Assembly (NCBI RefSeq): GCF_030010235.1
Contig: NZ_JASCRS010000002.1
Coordinates: 62,001 to 126,000, forward strand
DNA: 64,000 bases
Source of the DNA: Leucobacter sp. UT-8R-CII-1-4
Lineage (GTDB): Bacteria; Actinomycetota; Actinomycetes; Actinomycetales; Microbacteriaceae
Direction: 5' to 3'
Positions 18,643-26,789 of this stretch are shown piece by piece; position 1 is the first letter of the stretch, and each line of letters opens with the position of its first letter. The translations under genes and the position numbers were made by a program. Under the pieces are notes generated by a model, which saw only the letters and a program-made list of their open reading frames with translations, ran no database searches and was not told where the DNA came from.

Positions 18643-20559
18643 TTAGCCGTTACCCCGGGCCTTGCGACGCGCGTTGCCTGCGACTATCGAGGCACCCAGC
18701 AGTGCGAGAAGTGCCCCTGTTCCAGCGAGCCAGGCAAGATCTGGGCCGCCAGTATTTGACAGATTGTCTCGCCCGTCCTGATTGGTTTCGTTTCCGTCTC
18801 CGCTCGCCACGGTCACCGTAAACAACTGTGAAACAGTGATGGCATTTGCGTCGGTCCAGCTCACGGTGAACTGATAGGTGCCTGCTCCAAGACCGGTGCT
18901 GTCAAAAATGATGCCGCTTGGAGTCACAGTGACAGCTGATTCGATCCCGTCGGGTGAAGTCACCACCGGCTCATCTGTAATTTCGGCATCGCCTTCGGTT
19001 ACCGTGACTGCGAAGGTATGGCTTTCACCTGGTGCGATTGTGACCTCAGTTGCGCCACCGATGGTGATCTGCGGGCCTTCAGGAGGCACATCAGTGTACA
19101 AAAACCCATTCTGATAGGTCACGGGTGTCATCGCGAACCCGTTGAGGGTCCAACCAACGGAGACATCAACCTGCCCAGCCACATGCGCTGGTGTGACCGC
19201 CGTAAACCGTCCAGGAACGGTGTTTGTTACTGAAGTTGCTGCGACGCCATCAAAATCTGCCGAGACCGCAGCATGTTGCAAAAGCACTTTTGTAGGCGCA
19301 CGCAACAGAAAATAATCTCCAGTTCCGATGCCTGCTTGGCCATTGATATTGAGACCCCAGCTGTAGAGCAGCCCATCTGAACCGAGCGCGTAGGCGGTGA
19401 AACCGCCACCAATCACTTGAATGAAGTCAACACCGTTCGGCGTCGGCACCAGGCCCGGAACACTGCGGTTCGTACCACTTTGGTCGAGCTGAAAATACTG
19501 GTTGAATCCCCAGGAGTACCACTGCAAGTCGTCGCCGAGCACATACACCGATGCGACCGAAGTTGAGATTGCGCTGTAGGAGTTGACCCCAGGCGGCAAG
19601 AGTGTGGCTTGCGGAGTACTCACCGTGGTCGTCTGAGAAGCATCTGATTGCCCACCAGTACCGAGGGCACCAGCCGCGTCCGAGCCCCATGAATACAGCA
19701 CACCCTGCTCGTCAAGCGCGAATCCGTTGTTGTAGGCGGCCGCAATCTTCGAAACCACAGTACCGCCTGGTAACGCGACTGGAACGGGCGTTGTCACTAA
19801 AAGTTGCGCATCATACGTCGTGCCAGCGCCAAGTTGATGGGAAGTGTTCAGTCCCCAGGAATACAGCACACCATCGTCGCCAAGGGCATAGGCTGTACTT
19901 CCACCAGCGGCAAACTGCGTAAAAGCGGTCACGCCTAGCGGCAAGGTAACAGCGACCGGGGCACCCCTGTTGGTGGTGCTGCCGTCACCAAGCTGGCCTC
20001 CGAGGTTTTTCCCCCAGCTGTATAGCGCACCGTCATCGCCCATAGCGAGCACGAAACTATCGCCAAGCGAGAACTCGGTGAACCCGGTCACGCCGGGTGG
20101 CATCTGCACTGTAGTGAGCGTCTGCGCCGCGAAAGTTCCGTCACCAAGCTCCCCGAATGTGCCCTGACCAGTGGCATAAATGTTTCCGTCGTCGCCAAGC
20201 ACCATTGCAAAGCTGCCGCTGCTGCCGTAGTGGATAACATTCACGCCGACCGGTTCGCTCATCGGCATCGGGGACTCGATATCTACGGACGAGTTGAGCT
20301 GCGAGACGCTCGCACCCCAGCTGAACGCTTCACCGGTACTTGCTCTAAAAAAGGCACCCGAGGAGCCAGCTTCAAAGGTGTCAACTACTACCTGCGGCGT
20401 CACAATAGTGACACTGCTACCGCCTGCGGTCGGCCCAAAACTCGGAGTCACGGGCGCGACCGCTTGTGCTGGCCCGGCAAGGGTGAGTGTGAACGAAAGC
20501 GCGACCGCGAGTCCAGCTGCACTGATCCACCGTGTACGAGAAGTGAAAGTTGCTGTCAT
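18643..20559 (-). CDS. Secreted RCC1-repeat surface protein with sortase-type anchor
   Basis: 638 residues from ATG 20559 (GGTGAG ribosome site four bases before). A signal peptide (residues 1 to about 34, ending GPAQA) leads into an IPT/TIG-like strand (SFGPTAGGSSVTI). Residues about 60-430 contain repeated RCC1/ATS1 units with the phrase G-x-LYSWG (for example GDDGVLYSWGLNTSHQLGAG), expected to fold as a beta-propeller. An Ig-like region (about 470-590) follows. The C-terminus has NLSNTGG, a hydrophobic helix and RRKARGNG, a sortase signal of the LPXTG/LAXTG type. Likely wall-anchored; ligand unknown. Monocistronic. Confidence 0.88.
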   Translation of the reverse strand: MTATFTSRTRWISAAGLAVALSFTLTLAGPAQAVAPVTPSFGPTAGGSSVTIVTPQVVVDTFEAGSSGAFFRASTGEAFSWGASVSQLNSSVDIESPMPMSEPVGVNVIHYGSSGSFAMVLGDDGNIYATGQGTFGELGDGTFAAQTLTTVQMPPGVTGFTEFSLGDSFVLAMGDDGALYSWGKNLGGQLGDGSTTNRGAPVAVTLPLGVTAFTQFAAGGSTAYALGDDGVLYSWGLNTSHQLGAGTTYDAQLLVTTPVPVALPGGTVVSKIAAAYNNGFALDEQGVLYSWGSDAAGALGTGGQSDASQTTTVSTPQATLLPPGVNSYSAISTSVASVYVLGDDLQWYSWGFNQYFQLDQSGTNRSVPGLVPTPNGVDFIQVIGGGFTAYALGSDGLLYSWGLNINGQAGIGTGDYFLLRAPTKVLLQHAAVSADFDGVAATSVTNTVPGRFTAVTPAHVAGQVDVSVGWTLNGFAMTPVTYQNGFLYTDVPPEGPQITIGGATEVTIAPGESHTFAVTVTEGDAEITDEPVVTSPDGIESAVTVTPSGIIFDSTGLGAGTYQFTVSWTDANAITVSQLFTVTVASGDGNETNQDGRDNLSNTGGPDLAWLAGTGALLALLGASIVAGNARRKARGNG

Positions 20560-20615
20560 GCTCACCAAGTTACGAAGGCACGCTCAACCTCCACAATGGA
20601 ACCACGCAAACATAA

Positions 20616-20646
20616 GTAGTGCCACTCAAAAATTGAGTGGCACTAC
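20616..20646 (-). terminator. Hairpin downstream of the small membrane gene
   Basis: Perfect 13-base inverted repeat (20616-20628, 20634-20646) with a five-base loop, between the 20714-20944 gene and the RCC1 gene, followed on the minus strand by TTATGTTTG. Probably a terminator for the small gene. Confidence 0.7.
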
Positions 20647-20713
20647 AAAAAGTTGTTCGATTATCGCCTCAGACTTGCAAGCAAAACGCTCACGTCAGAG
20701 AGATTCGCGAAAG

Positions 20714-20944
20714 TTACTTGCCGATCGCTGGCAGCCAAGCAAATGGCAGCATCAGACCAACAAACATCGCAGCGAGGCCGCCGCTGAAGAACCAAAGGTC
20801 AGCCGCCTCCGCTTCGAAGGCGCAACCCAGCAGGTACATGCCACCGAAGACCAGAATGGCCGAGACAACAAATACCAGCGCTGTAACCGCGCTGACCGAG
20901 CCCTGTGAGCTCTCTTCAAACAGTGCTTCGTTCTGCTTCGCCAT
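20714..20944 (-). CDS. Small membrane protein of unknown function
   Basis: 76 residues from ATG 20944, chosen for the AAAGGT ribosome site just upstream; the frame is open to 21001 without a better site. Two hydrophobic helices (about residues 17-40 and 50-70) separated by a short acidic loop (EAEAADLW). No family recognised. Confidence 0.65.
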   Translation of the reverse strand: MAKQNEALFEESSQGSVSAVTALVFVVSAILVFGGMYLLGCAFEAEAADLWFFSGGLAAMFVGLMLPFAWLPAIGK

Positions 20945-21046
20945 TGCTGACCTTTCTTGACACCCAAAAGTTTTGCGGGCTTTCGCCCAAAACATCCTCA
21001 AGCAGCCTACCTCACATTACGGGCGTTGAAGAGCTAGGCTGAATTC

Positions 21047-21307
21047 ATGTCTATCGGCAAGTACCTCACGAACATGGGCGTCATCGGTGCACTGATCGGT
21101 GCGATTGGTACCGCACGCCAAACACAACAGATGCCCAAAGACTGGCGCCGCTACATTGTCTGGGTTATCTGGGCAGCCGGATTGGCACTCGCAATCGCTG
21201 GGGTGGCGAAGCAGGCCGACGACGAGCGCCACGAAGAAGAGCTTCAAGAGTTGGATCGTCAGCAGCGCGAGGCAGCAAAGGCGTTGAAGGCGCAACGCAA
21301 GGGTTAA
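21047..21307 (+). CDS. Small single-helix membrane protein with charged coiled-coil-like tail
   Basis: 86 residues. A Gly/Ile-rich N-terminal stretch (GVIGALIGAIGTA), then a helix at about residues 36-55 (YIVWVIWAAGLALAIAGVA) and a 30-residue highly charged C-terminus rich in Glu, Gln, Arg and Lys that looks helical. It is divergent from the 20714-20944 gene. No family recognised. Confidence 0.65.
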   Translation: MSIGKYLTNMGVIGALIGAIGTARQTQQMPKDWRRYIVWVIWAAGLALAIAGVAKQADDERHEEELQELDRQQREAAKALKAQRKG

Positions 21308-21530
21308 GCCGCAGCACCGGCACTTAAGGCTTGAGGCTTGACATCAGCACTTCAGCGCGTTTGTTGGGACGCAGGCGTTAAACGTACTGCACCAAACTTC
21401 GCTCGACTCACGGCCGAATGCAGGCGAAATACCTTGAGAAATTCGGCCGACGCGCCGGTGAACACCTGCCGATTTTTCACCGCCGCAAAAGTCGTGCTAA
21501 GTTATAACCCGTTGCCAAGCACGGCAGCAG

Positions 21531-21603
<73 letters not shown>

Positions 21604-21610
21604 CAGATTG

Positions 21611-21638
21611 CCCCGGAATCATTGATTCCGGGGTTTTT
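21611..21638 (+). terminator. Terminator of tRNA-Lys
   Basis: Ten-base perfect stem (21611-21620, 21624-21633) with loop ATT followed by TTTTT; a textbook intrinsic terminator seven bases after the tRNA. Confidence 0.9.
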
Positions 21639-21747
21639 GCTGTTTCCGGGGCCCTCCTCACTCTCGCAATCTTCCCGGTATGCCCGGAGCTATGCCGGAA
21701 ATGCTCACCCCCGACTCATCTGTCTTCGCCGAAATCGCCTGACTTTA

Positions 21748-21791
21748 CCGGGATCGCCCGGTATTTACTGGGAGAAGGAGTCGATTTCGGT
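21748..21791 (+). repeat. Dispersed intergenic repeat, copy B (diverged)
   Basis: 44 bases that align without gaps to copy C (42415-42458) at 31 of 44 positions, conserved mainly at the ends (CCG-GATCGCC at the left and TTTCGGT at the right). More degenerate than copy A. Confidence 0.55.
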
Positions 21792-21828
21792 AAATCCAGG
21801 CGATCTCAGCGTTGTGCGGGTGGGCTGG

Positions 21829-21873
21829 CGAGCGGGCACAGTTCGAGCGGGCACAGTTCGAGCGAGCACAGAA
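21829..21873 (+). repeat. Three tandem 15-base repeats
   Basis: Two identical units CGAGCGGGCACAGTT (21829-21843, 21844-21858) followed by a third with three changes (21859-21873), about 105 bases before hisN. Could be polymerase slippage or spaced regulator sites in the hisN promoter. Confidence 0.8.
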
Positions 21874-21979
21874 CACTGTTCGGGCGAGAGCGGACGGGCG
21901 GGTTTGCACGAGCGATAGGATTCGATAGTCGGGCGCGAGACTGGCATTGCGCCCCGCAGACAGCCATGAAAGGCAAACG

Positions 21980-22780
21980 ATGACCTCCGAGGCCACCTCC
22001 TTCTCCCCCGATCTTGCATTCGCGCTTGAGCTTGCAGATCTCGCTGACTCAATCTCGCTGCCGAGATTCCGTTCGGCAGACCTGCGCATCGACACCAAGC
22101 CCGATCGCAGCTACGTCACCGACGCCGATCTTGCAGTAGAACGGGCCCTGCGCGAGCAAATCGAAGCTCAGCGCCCAGGCGATGGTTTCTTTGGCGAAGA
22201 GTCAGGGCGGGCCGAAGGCGGCGAAAGACGCTGGATCCTCGACCCGATCGATGGCACCTCAAACTTTTTGCGTGGAGTGCCCAACTGGGCAACCCTCATC
22301 GCACTTGAAGTGAGTGGTGTGCCCACAATTGGCGTGGTTTCGGCACCAGCATTTGGAATGCGCTGGTATGCAGAACTCGGAAGCGGCGCTTGGCGCCTCG
22401 ACCAGGGTGCCGCCCCGCGGCAGATGCGAGTCTCTGGCGTACAAGATCTTGAGCACGCTTCGCTCAGTTTTCAGAGTATTGAGCAGTGGCGACTGGCCGG
22501 TTATCTGGATTCACTTCTCGAACTTGAGAAGCAGACTTGGCGCGATCGCGCCTACGGCGATATGTGGTCATACATGTTGCTCGCCGAGGGCCTTATCGAC
22601 ATTGTGGCAGAGTTCGACGTGAAGCCTTACGACCTCGCCGCCCTTGCGCCGATTGTGCGCGAGGCAGGTGGGCGTTTTAGCGATATCGATGGCAATGACA
22701 CCGTTTGGGGTGGCAGTTCACTCGCAAGCAATGGTCTGGTGCACGAGGCCAGCCTCAAGGTTATTCACTCGGTTCGCTAG
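21980..22780 (+). CDS. hisN: Inositol-monophosphatase-family phosphatase, probable histidinol-phosphatase
   Basis: 266 residues from ATG 21980 (ribosome site AAAGG). Mg2+-dependent lithium-sensitive phosphatase fold. Seen: the metal-binding EESG (FFGEESG), WILDPIDGTSNFLRGVPNW, and the late Asp in EFDVKPYDLAALAPIVREAGG. In actinobacteria proteins of this type with the GTSNFLRGVP variant usually act as histidinol-phosphate phosphatase, the penultimate histidine step; inositol-1-phosphatase is the alternative. It stands alone and is convergent with the marR-type gene. Confidence 0.85.
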   Translation: MTSEATSFSPDLAFALELADLADSISLPRFRSADLRIDTKPDRSYVTDADLAVERALREQIEAQRPGDGFFGEESGRAEGGERRWILDPIDGTSNFLRGVPNWATLIALEVSGVPTIGVVSAPAFGMRWYAELGSGAWRLDQGAAPRQMRVSGVQDLEHASLSFQSIEQWRLAGYLDSLLELEKQTWRDRAYGDMWSYMLLAEGLIDIVAEFDVKPYDLAALAPIVREAGGRFSDIDGNDTVWGGSSLASNGLVHEASLKVIHSVR

Positions 22781-22837
22781 CGAACGCCTACCGGCACGGC
22801 AAGAGCGCGCAGCAAGCTCAGAGCAAGCTTCGTGGGC

Positions 22838-23365
22838 TCAATCTTTGTCGATGATCTGTTCGGGCGCGGCAAGGCAACTGCCGTTTGGCGCTGCAAGGTT
22901 GCCGGGATCTAGCTGTGCGAGCACGCGCCCCAGCGCCTCAGACATAGCTGCGACCTGGGCCGGCTCAAGCACGTCGAACACCTGTTTGCGTACCTCTTCA
23001 ACGTGAGCTGGGGCTTGTTTCGCAAGGTGGGCAAGTCCCGCCTCGGTGAGCACGGCATTGGTTGCGCGCCCATCATTCGGGCAGGCTTCACGGCGCACCC
23101 AGCCCTGCTTTTCAAGGCGGGTGACTACGTGGGAGAGGCGCGAGAGTGAGGAGTTTGACCAGCGCGCCAGGTCACTCATGAGGCGCGTGTGGTTATCAGC
23201 TTCAGAAAGCATCGCGAGTACGTGGTACTCAAAGAACGAGAGACCCGCGTCGCGCTTGAGTTGAGATTCGAGTACGCCGGGCATCAAGAAGGTGACACCA
23301 ACGAGTCGCATCCACATTTCGCGCTCTTGCTGACTCAGCCAACGTGGCTCTTCGTTCGCGCTCAT
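22838..23365 (-). CDS. MarR-family transcriptional regulator
   Basis: 175 residues from ATG 23365 (MSANEEPRWL, ribosome site GAGG). Cytoplasmic dimeric winged-helix repressor. The DNA-binding domain spans about 50-125, with recognition helix NSSLSRLSHVVTRLEKQGWVRR and the wing DGRATNAVLTEAG. It is divergent from the IclR-type gene, 79 bases between starts, so its operator probably lies in that AT-rich gap. Target unknown. Confidence 0.9.
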   Translation of the reverse strand: MSANEEPRWLSQQEREMWMRLVGVTFLMPGVLESQLKRDAGLSFFEYHVLAMLSEADNHTRLMSDLARWSNSSLSRLSHVVTRLEKQGWVRREACPNDGRATNAVLTEAGLAHLAKQAPAHVEEVRKQVFDVLEPAQVAAMSEALGRVLAQLDPGNLAAPNGSCLAAPEQIIDKD

Positions 23366-23444
23366 CTCAAACCTCAAATTCCAAGAATTACTTTACGCTT
23401 CAACTATACATCGCTCTACGCGTCCAATACAGCACAATAGACTC

Positions 23445-24164
23445 GTGACCACAAGTTCGAACGATCAGCCACGCGTTGCTGGCTCACAAACCCTCGATCG
23501 CGGCCTACGCGCCCTCGAGCTTCTCTCCGAAGCAGCAGAGCCGCTCTCAATTGCCAGCCTCGCGCAACAGCTCGGCGTGCACCGATCCAGCGCATACCGG
23601 GTGCTACGCACCCTCGAAGAGCACCGTTTCGTGGTGCGCGACGAAGCCGGCATGATCAGACTTGGCCCCCGTCTCGCCGCACTCGGCCGAGGCGCAGCAG
23701 AGTCGTTGCAGCAGGCCGCCCTGCCAGAACTCAGCGAAATCGCAAACGCGTTCGGCTTCACAAGTTTCATCGCCATGCTCGATCACGATGAGGCAGTCAC
23801 GCTACTCAGTGTCGAACCAACCCACGGCCACGCCACCGTCGCTCAACGCCCCGGCGTAAAACACCCGCTCACCCGCGGCGCACCAGGCTATGCCATTGAA
23901 TCTTCACTAAACCCCGCCGAACACCGCACAGTCTTCGCAGGCGAACCACTCAGCGAAGCCGCCGCACAGGTTCGCGGCCGCGGGTTTGCAATCAGTCAAG
24001 ACGAGGTGATTCCGGGCCTCACCTCGGTTGCGGTGCCCTTGCGAGTCATCAACGAGCCGCCATCGGCACTCGCCATCGTTTGCATCGGCCTGCCCGACAA
24101 TATTGAGTCACTGGCGAGTGCGCTGCGCGAGGCGGCGCTGCGCATCGAACGCGCAGCGCACTAA
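23445..24164 (+). CDS. IclR-family transcriptional regulator
   Basis: 239 residues, GTG start. The N-terminal winged helix (LDRGLRALELLSEAAEPLSIASLAQQLGVHRSSAYRVLRTLEEH) is followed by the IclR effector-binding domain (about 85-235), with the typical RGFAISQDEVIPGLTSVAVPL segment. Such proteins usually control an adjacent catabolic gene in response to a small acid; the candidate target is the thiamine-diphosphate enzyme 216 bases downstream on the same strand. Confidence 0.92.
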   Translation: MTTSSNDQPRVAGSQTLDRGLRALELLSEAAEPLSIASLAQQLGVHRSSAYRVLRTLEEHRFVVRDEAGMIRLGPRLAALGRGAAESLQQAALPELSEIANAFGFTSFIAMLDHDEAVTLLSVEPTHGHATVAQRPGVKHPLTRGAPGYAIESSLNPAEHRTVFAGEPLSEAAAQVRGRGFAISQDEVIPGLTSVAVPLRVINEPPSALAIVCIGLPDNIESLASALREAALRIERAAH

Positions 24165-24336
24165 ACAGAAAGCACCCCGAGCGCTGGGCGATCCAACGCG
24201 AAAAGCGCACACGATCGCGAGCTGCAATTTTTGACCCCGAACGAGTGATAAGCTGCTTCCGTCCAGCGTGGTGCACCTCCAGGTGGCCGCTCAAGGCGCT
24301 CGAAAAAGGGGTGCTGCTGCCGGGTCACGGCGAGAC

Positions 24337-24362
24337 ATATACGGTTCCCCCAATTCGTATAT
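24337..24362 (+). promoter_or_regulatory. Inverted repeat upstream of the thiamine-diphosphate enzyme
   Basis: Perfect seven-base arms ATATACG (24337-24343) and CGTATAT (24356-24362) spaced by 12 bases, ending 18 bases before ATG 24381. The position, overlapping the likely transcript start, fits a repressor operator; the half-site resembles the ATCGTATA elements at the hpa genes. Confidence 0.45.
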
Positions 24363-24380
24363 TTCACCGCAAGGATCGTT

Positions 24381-26186
24381 ATGACCACGCTCGCTGAAGC
24401 TGTTGCTTCAATTCTCGTTCGCCACGCAGACCACGCTTTTGGCCTGATGGGCAACGGAAACGCGCATCTCATGGACGCACTCACTAAGCGCGGCATGCCC
24501 ATAAGCGTGGTGCGCCACGAGGTTGCTACGGTTGCCTCGGCCGACGCATACGGCCGCGTCACTGGCAAGCTGGCCATCGCCACCGCAACCTATGGCGCTG
24601 GCTATACCAATACCATGACCGGTCTTGCTGAGGCCGCGCAGGCACGCACTCCACTCTTGCTCGTGGTTGGCGACGCGCCACAGGCAGGTCTTCGCCCGTG
24701 GGATATTGACCAGGAAATGGCTGCGGCTGCCGTCGGCGTGCGCACCTATATTGTGCAGCCGGACAGCGTTGCCGAAACCGTGGAGCGCGCAGTTGCGGCA
24801 GCGATTCGCCGTCGCAGCCCGGTAGTGATCGCACTCCCCTACGATCTGGTGAGCACTGTGGTCGACCAGACACCTGCCGAGGCAGCAGCCCCGACGGGTA
24901 TCGACCTTAATGATCCGAGCACTATGCAATCGCTCGCCGCAGCAACACTGCCGAGCGCAAACGCGAACACAGAAGCGAACGCAAACGCCGTAAGCGATGC
25001 CGGTTCAAGCGGCCACTCGCGCTACCTCTTCCCCACCGCAGCTTCAAGCGCAGAGATTGACAGCGCGGTAGCAACACTTGCCGCCGCTGCACGTCCCGTG
25101 GTTCTCGCCGGTCACGGAGCCTGGGTTGCTGGTGCCGATGCAGAGCTTGATTTGATTGCCGACCGCCTCGGTGCGCTCACCGCCTCGACGGCGCTCGGCC
25201 AAGGTATTTTCGCGAAGCCCGAGTTTCACCTTGGCATTACCGGCGGCTTTGGCCAAGAAGCGGCCATGCAGGTGATCGAAGAGGCAGATGTTGTGCTTGT
25301 TGTCGGCGCGAGCCTGAACCAGTTCACCATGCGTTTTGGTGATCTTTTTGGTGCCGGGACCAAGGTGATCCGAATCGACCGTGACCCAGTAAACGCCCCG
25401 AAGACTGCGCACGAAATCGAACACTTGCTGCTGCGTGGTGATGCTCGCGAACTGCTGGGATCGCTGCTCTCACGACTGGGTGCCGCTCCCGCGGGTCAGC
25501 CGGGTTGGCGCGGCAGCATCACCGGCCTCGAGTCAGGTGGCGCATTGCGTGTGCGCGATCGCGGCGAGAGCGGTGCCGATGGGCTGTGTGCCGATGGTCG
25601 CCTCGATCCGCGGGCGGTCGCTGCGCGCCTGGCCGAATTGCTCCCGGAAGACCGTCACGTCACCTCAGATGGCGGCCACTTCATCGGCTGGGCGAACATG
25701 TTCTGGCCAGTCGCATCGCCTGAGCGCATGATCATGGTGGGCACCGCTTTCCAGAGCATTGGCCTCGGCTTTTCAACGGTCGCTGGCGTGGCAGCTGCTG
25801 CGCCCGAGAGCACCGTTGTCGTGACCACCGGCGACGGCGGCGGTCTCATGGCAATTGCCGATCTCGAAACCACCATTCGCACCACAAAGAGCTGTGCCAT
25901 CGTGGTCTGGAACGACGGAGCCTATGGTGCCGAAATTCACCTCTATGGGGCGATGGGTCTCGATGAGACTCCGATGCGAATTCCTGGCGTTAACTTCGCG
26001 GGCATGGCTGCCGCGCTCGGCGCGACCGGAGTCTCAGTGAACACGCTCTCAGATCTTGACGCATTGAGTGATTGGCGCGAAGCGGGGGCGACGGGCACTA
26101 TTCTGCTCGACTGCCGTGTTTCGAGCACCGTGGTTGCGCCCTACCAGCGCGAGATTCAAAAGGTCAACGGCCTCGACGTCGAGTAA
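24381..26186 (+). CDS. Thiamine-diphosphate-dependent enzyme of the acetolactate synthase/decarboxylase superfamily
   Basis: 601 residues. Three-domain layout: Pyr domain with catalytic Glu (VVRHEVATVASADAYGR, about residue 40-60), central domain (about 215-380, VVLAGHGAWVAGADAELD), and PP domain with GDGGGLMAIADLET and Asn-containing VVWNDGAYGAE, so the cofactor site is intact. It is clearly distinct from IlvB in the window and has an Ala/Asn-rich insertion near residue 190-215. Family members include benzoylformate, phenylpyruvate and oxalyl-CoA decarboxylases and sugar-acid enzymes; the substrate cannot be assigned. An IclR regulator sits directly upstream. Confidence 0.8.
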   Translation: MTTLAEAVASILVRHADHAFGLMGNGNAHLMDALTKRGMPISVVRHEVATVASADAYGRVTGKLAIATATYGAGYTNTMTGLAEAAQARTPLLLVVGDAPQAGLRPWDIDQEMAAAAVGVRTYIVQPDSVAETVERAVAAAIRRRSPVVIALPYDLVSTVVDQTPAEAAAPTGIDLNDPSTMQSLAAATLPSANANTEANANAVSDAGSSGHSRYLFPTAASSAEIDSAVATLAAAARPVVLAGHGAWVAGADAELDLIADRLGALTASTALGQGIFAKPEFHLGITGGFGQEAAMQVIEEADVVLVVGASLNQFTMRFGDLFGAGTKVIRIDRDPVNAPKTAHEIEHLLLRGDARELLGSLLSRLGAAPAGQPGWRGSITGLESGGALRVRDRGESGADGLCADGRLDPRAVAARLAELLPEDRHVTSDGGHFIGWANMFWPVASPERMIMVGTAFQSIGLGFSTVAGVAAAAPESTVVVTTGDGGGLMAIADLETTIRTTKSCAIVVWNDGAYGAEIHLYGAMGLDETPMRIPGVNFAGMAAALGATGVSVNTLSDLDALSDWREAGATGTILLDCRVSSTVVAPYQREIQKVNGLDVE

Positions 26187-26197
26187 AAAGTGAAGTT

Positions 26198-26235
26198 TTG
26201 TGTGCGTTGGATCGCATTCGCGCCAGCGCACACAA
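26198..26235. terminator. Bidirectional terminator
   Basis: Thirteen-base inverted repeat with one G-U type mismatch (26198-26210, 26223-26235), between the convergent thiamine-diphosphate enzyme and deaminase genes. The left arm carries the recurring GCGTTGGATCGC word. Confidence 0.75.
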
Positions 26236-26249
26236 CACTCCGAGGGCGT

Positions 26250-26705
26250 CTAGTAGTCGATGCGTTCGGTGTTTTGTTGCCACGCTTGGAACGGGTGCAG
26301 ACGCGCGTCGCTCGCGAGGTGATGGTATTCGAACGGCGTGCTTTCGCTGCGAATGTGTTCGTAGAATGCACGGTCGTCGAAGCCTGCCTCGGCGGCTTCT
26401 TCGGCGCTCGCCGCGTAGACCAGACGGTCGACTCTGGCCCACATGCTCGCGCTCAGGCACATCGGGCATGGCTCGCATGATGAGTACAGGGTTGCACCGG
26501 TGAGGTCATGCGTGCCGAGCGCTTGGCCGGCGTTGCGCAGTGCCATCACTTCAGCGTGGGCGCTTGGGTCGTGGTTGAGGGTTACCGCGTTGGTGCCCTC
26601 GAAGATTTGCCCGTCTGCGGTGACCAGCACTGCTCCGAATGGGCCGCCGCCGCTCACGGCACTTTTGGCTGCGATTTCGATGGCACGCTGAAGGTACTCG
26701 GTCAT
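26250..26705 (-). CDS. Nucleoside/nucleobase deaminase, probably guanine deaminase
   Basis: 151 residues of the cytidine/deoxycytidylate deaminase fold. Zinc ligands are visible as His50 and catalytic Glu52 in HAEVMALRNAG and Cys80/Cys83 in SCEPCPMC. The C-terminus FDDRAFYEHI and the final aromatic WQQNTERIDY resemble bacterial GuaD, which converts guanine to xanthine, rather than TadA, whose RNA-binding C-terminus is different. Monocistronic. Confidence 0.85.
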   Translation of the reverse strand: MTEYLQRAIEIAAKSAVSGGGPFGAVLVTADGQIFEGTNAVTLNHDPSAHAEVMALRNAGQALGTHDLTGATLYSSCEPCPMCLSASMWARVDRLVYAASAEEAAEAGFDDRAFYEHIRSESTPFEYHHLASDARLHPFQAWQQNTERIDY

Positions 26706-26789
26706 TGCACTCCCTCTGAGCAGTATTTGCTCCGACTGAGTGTAATGTCATCTGCTCGAAATATACCGAGTATGCGGCACCATTCGCGC

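Larger units (their letters stand above)
21604..21979. other. 376-base gene-free region between tRNA-Lys and hisN
   Basis: It holds the tRNA terminator, a stretch rich in CCGG-containing short inverted repeats (about 21655-21770), copy B of the dispersed repeat, and a threefold 15-base tandem repeat. No credible coding sequence is seen. Confidence 0.7.
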
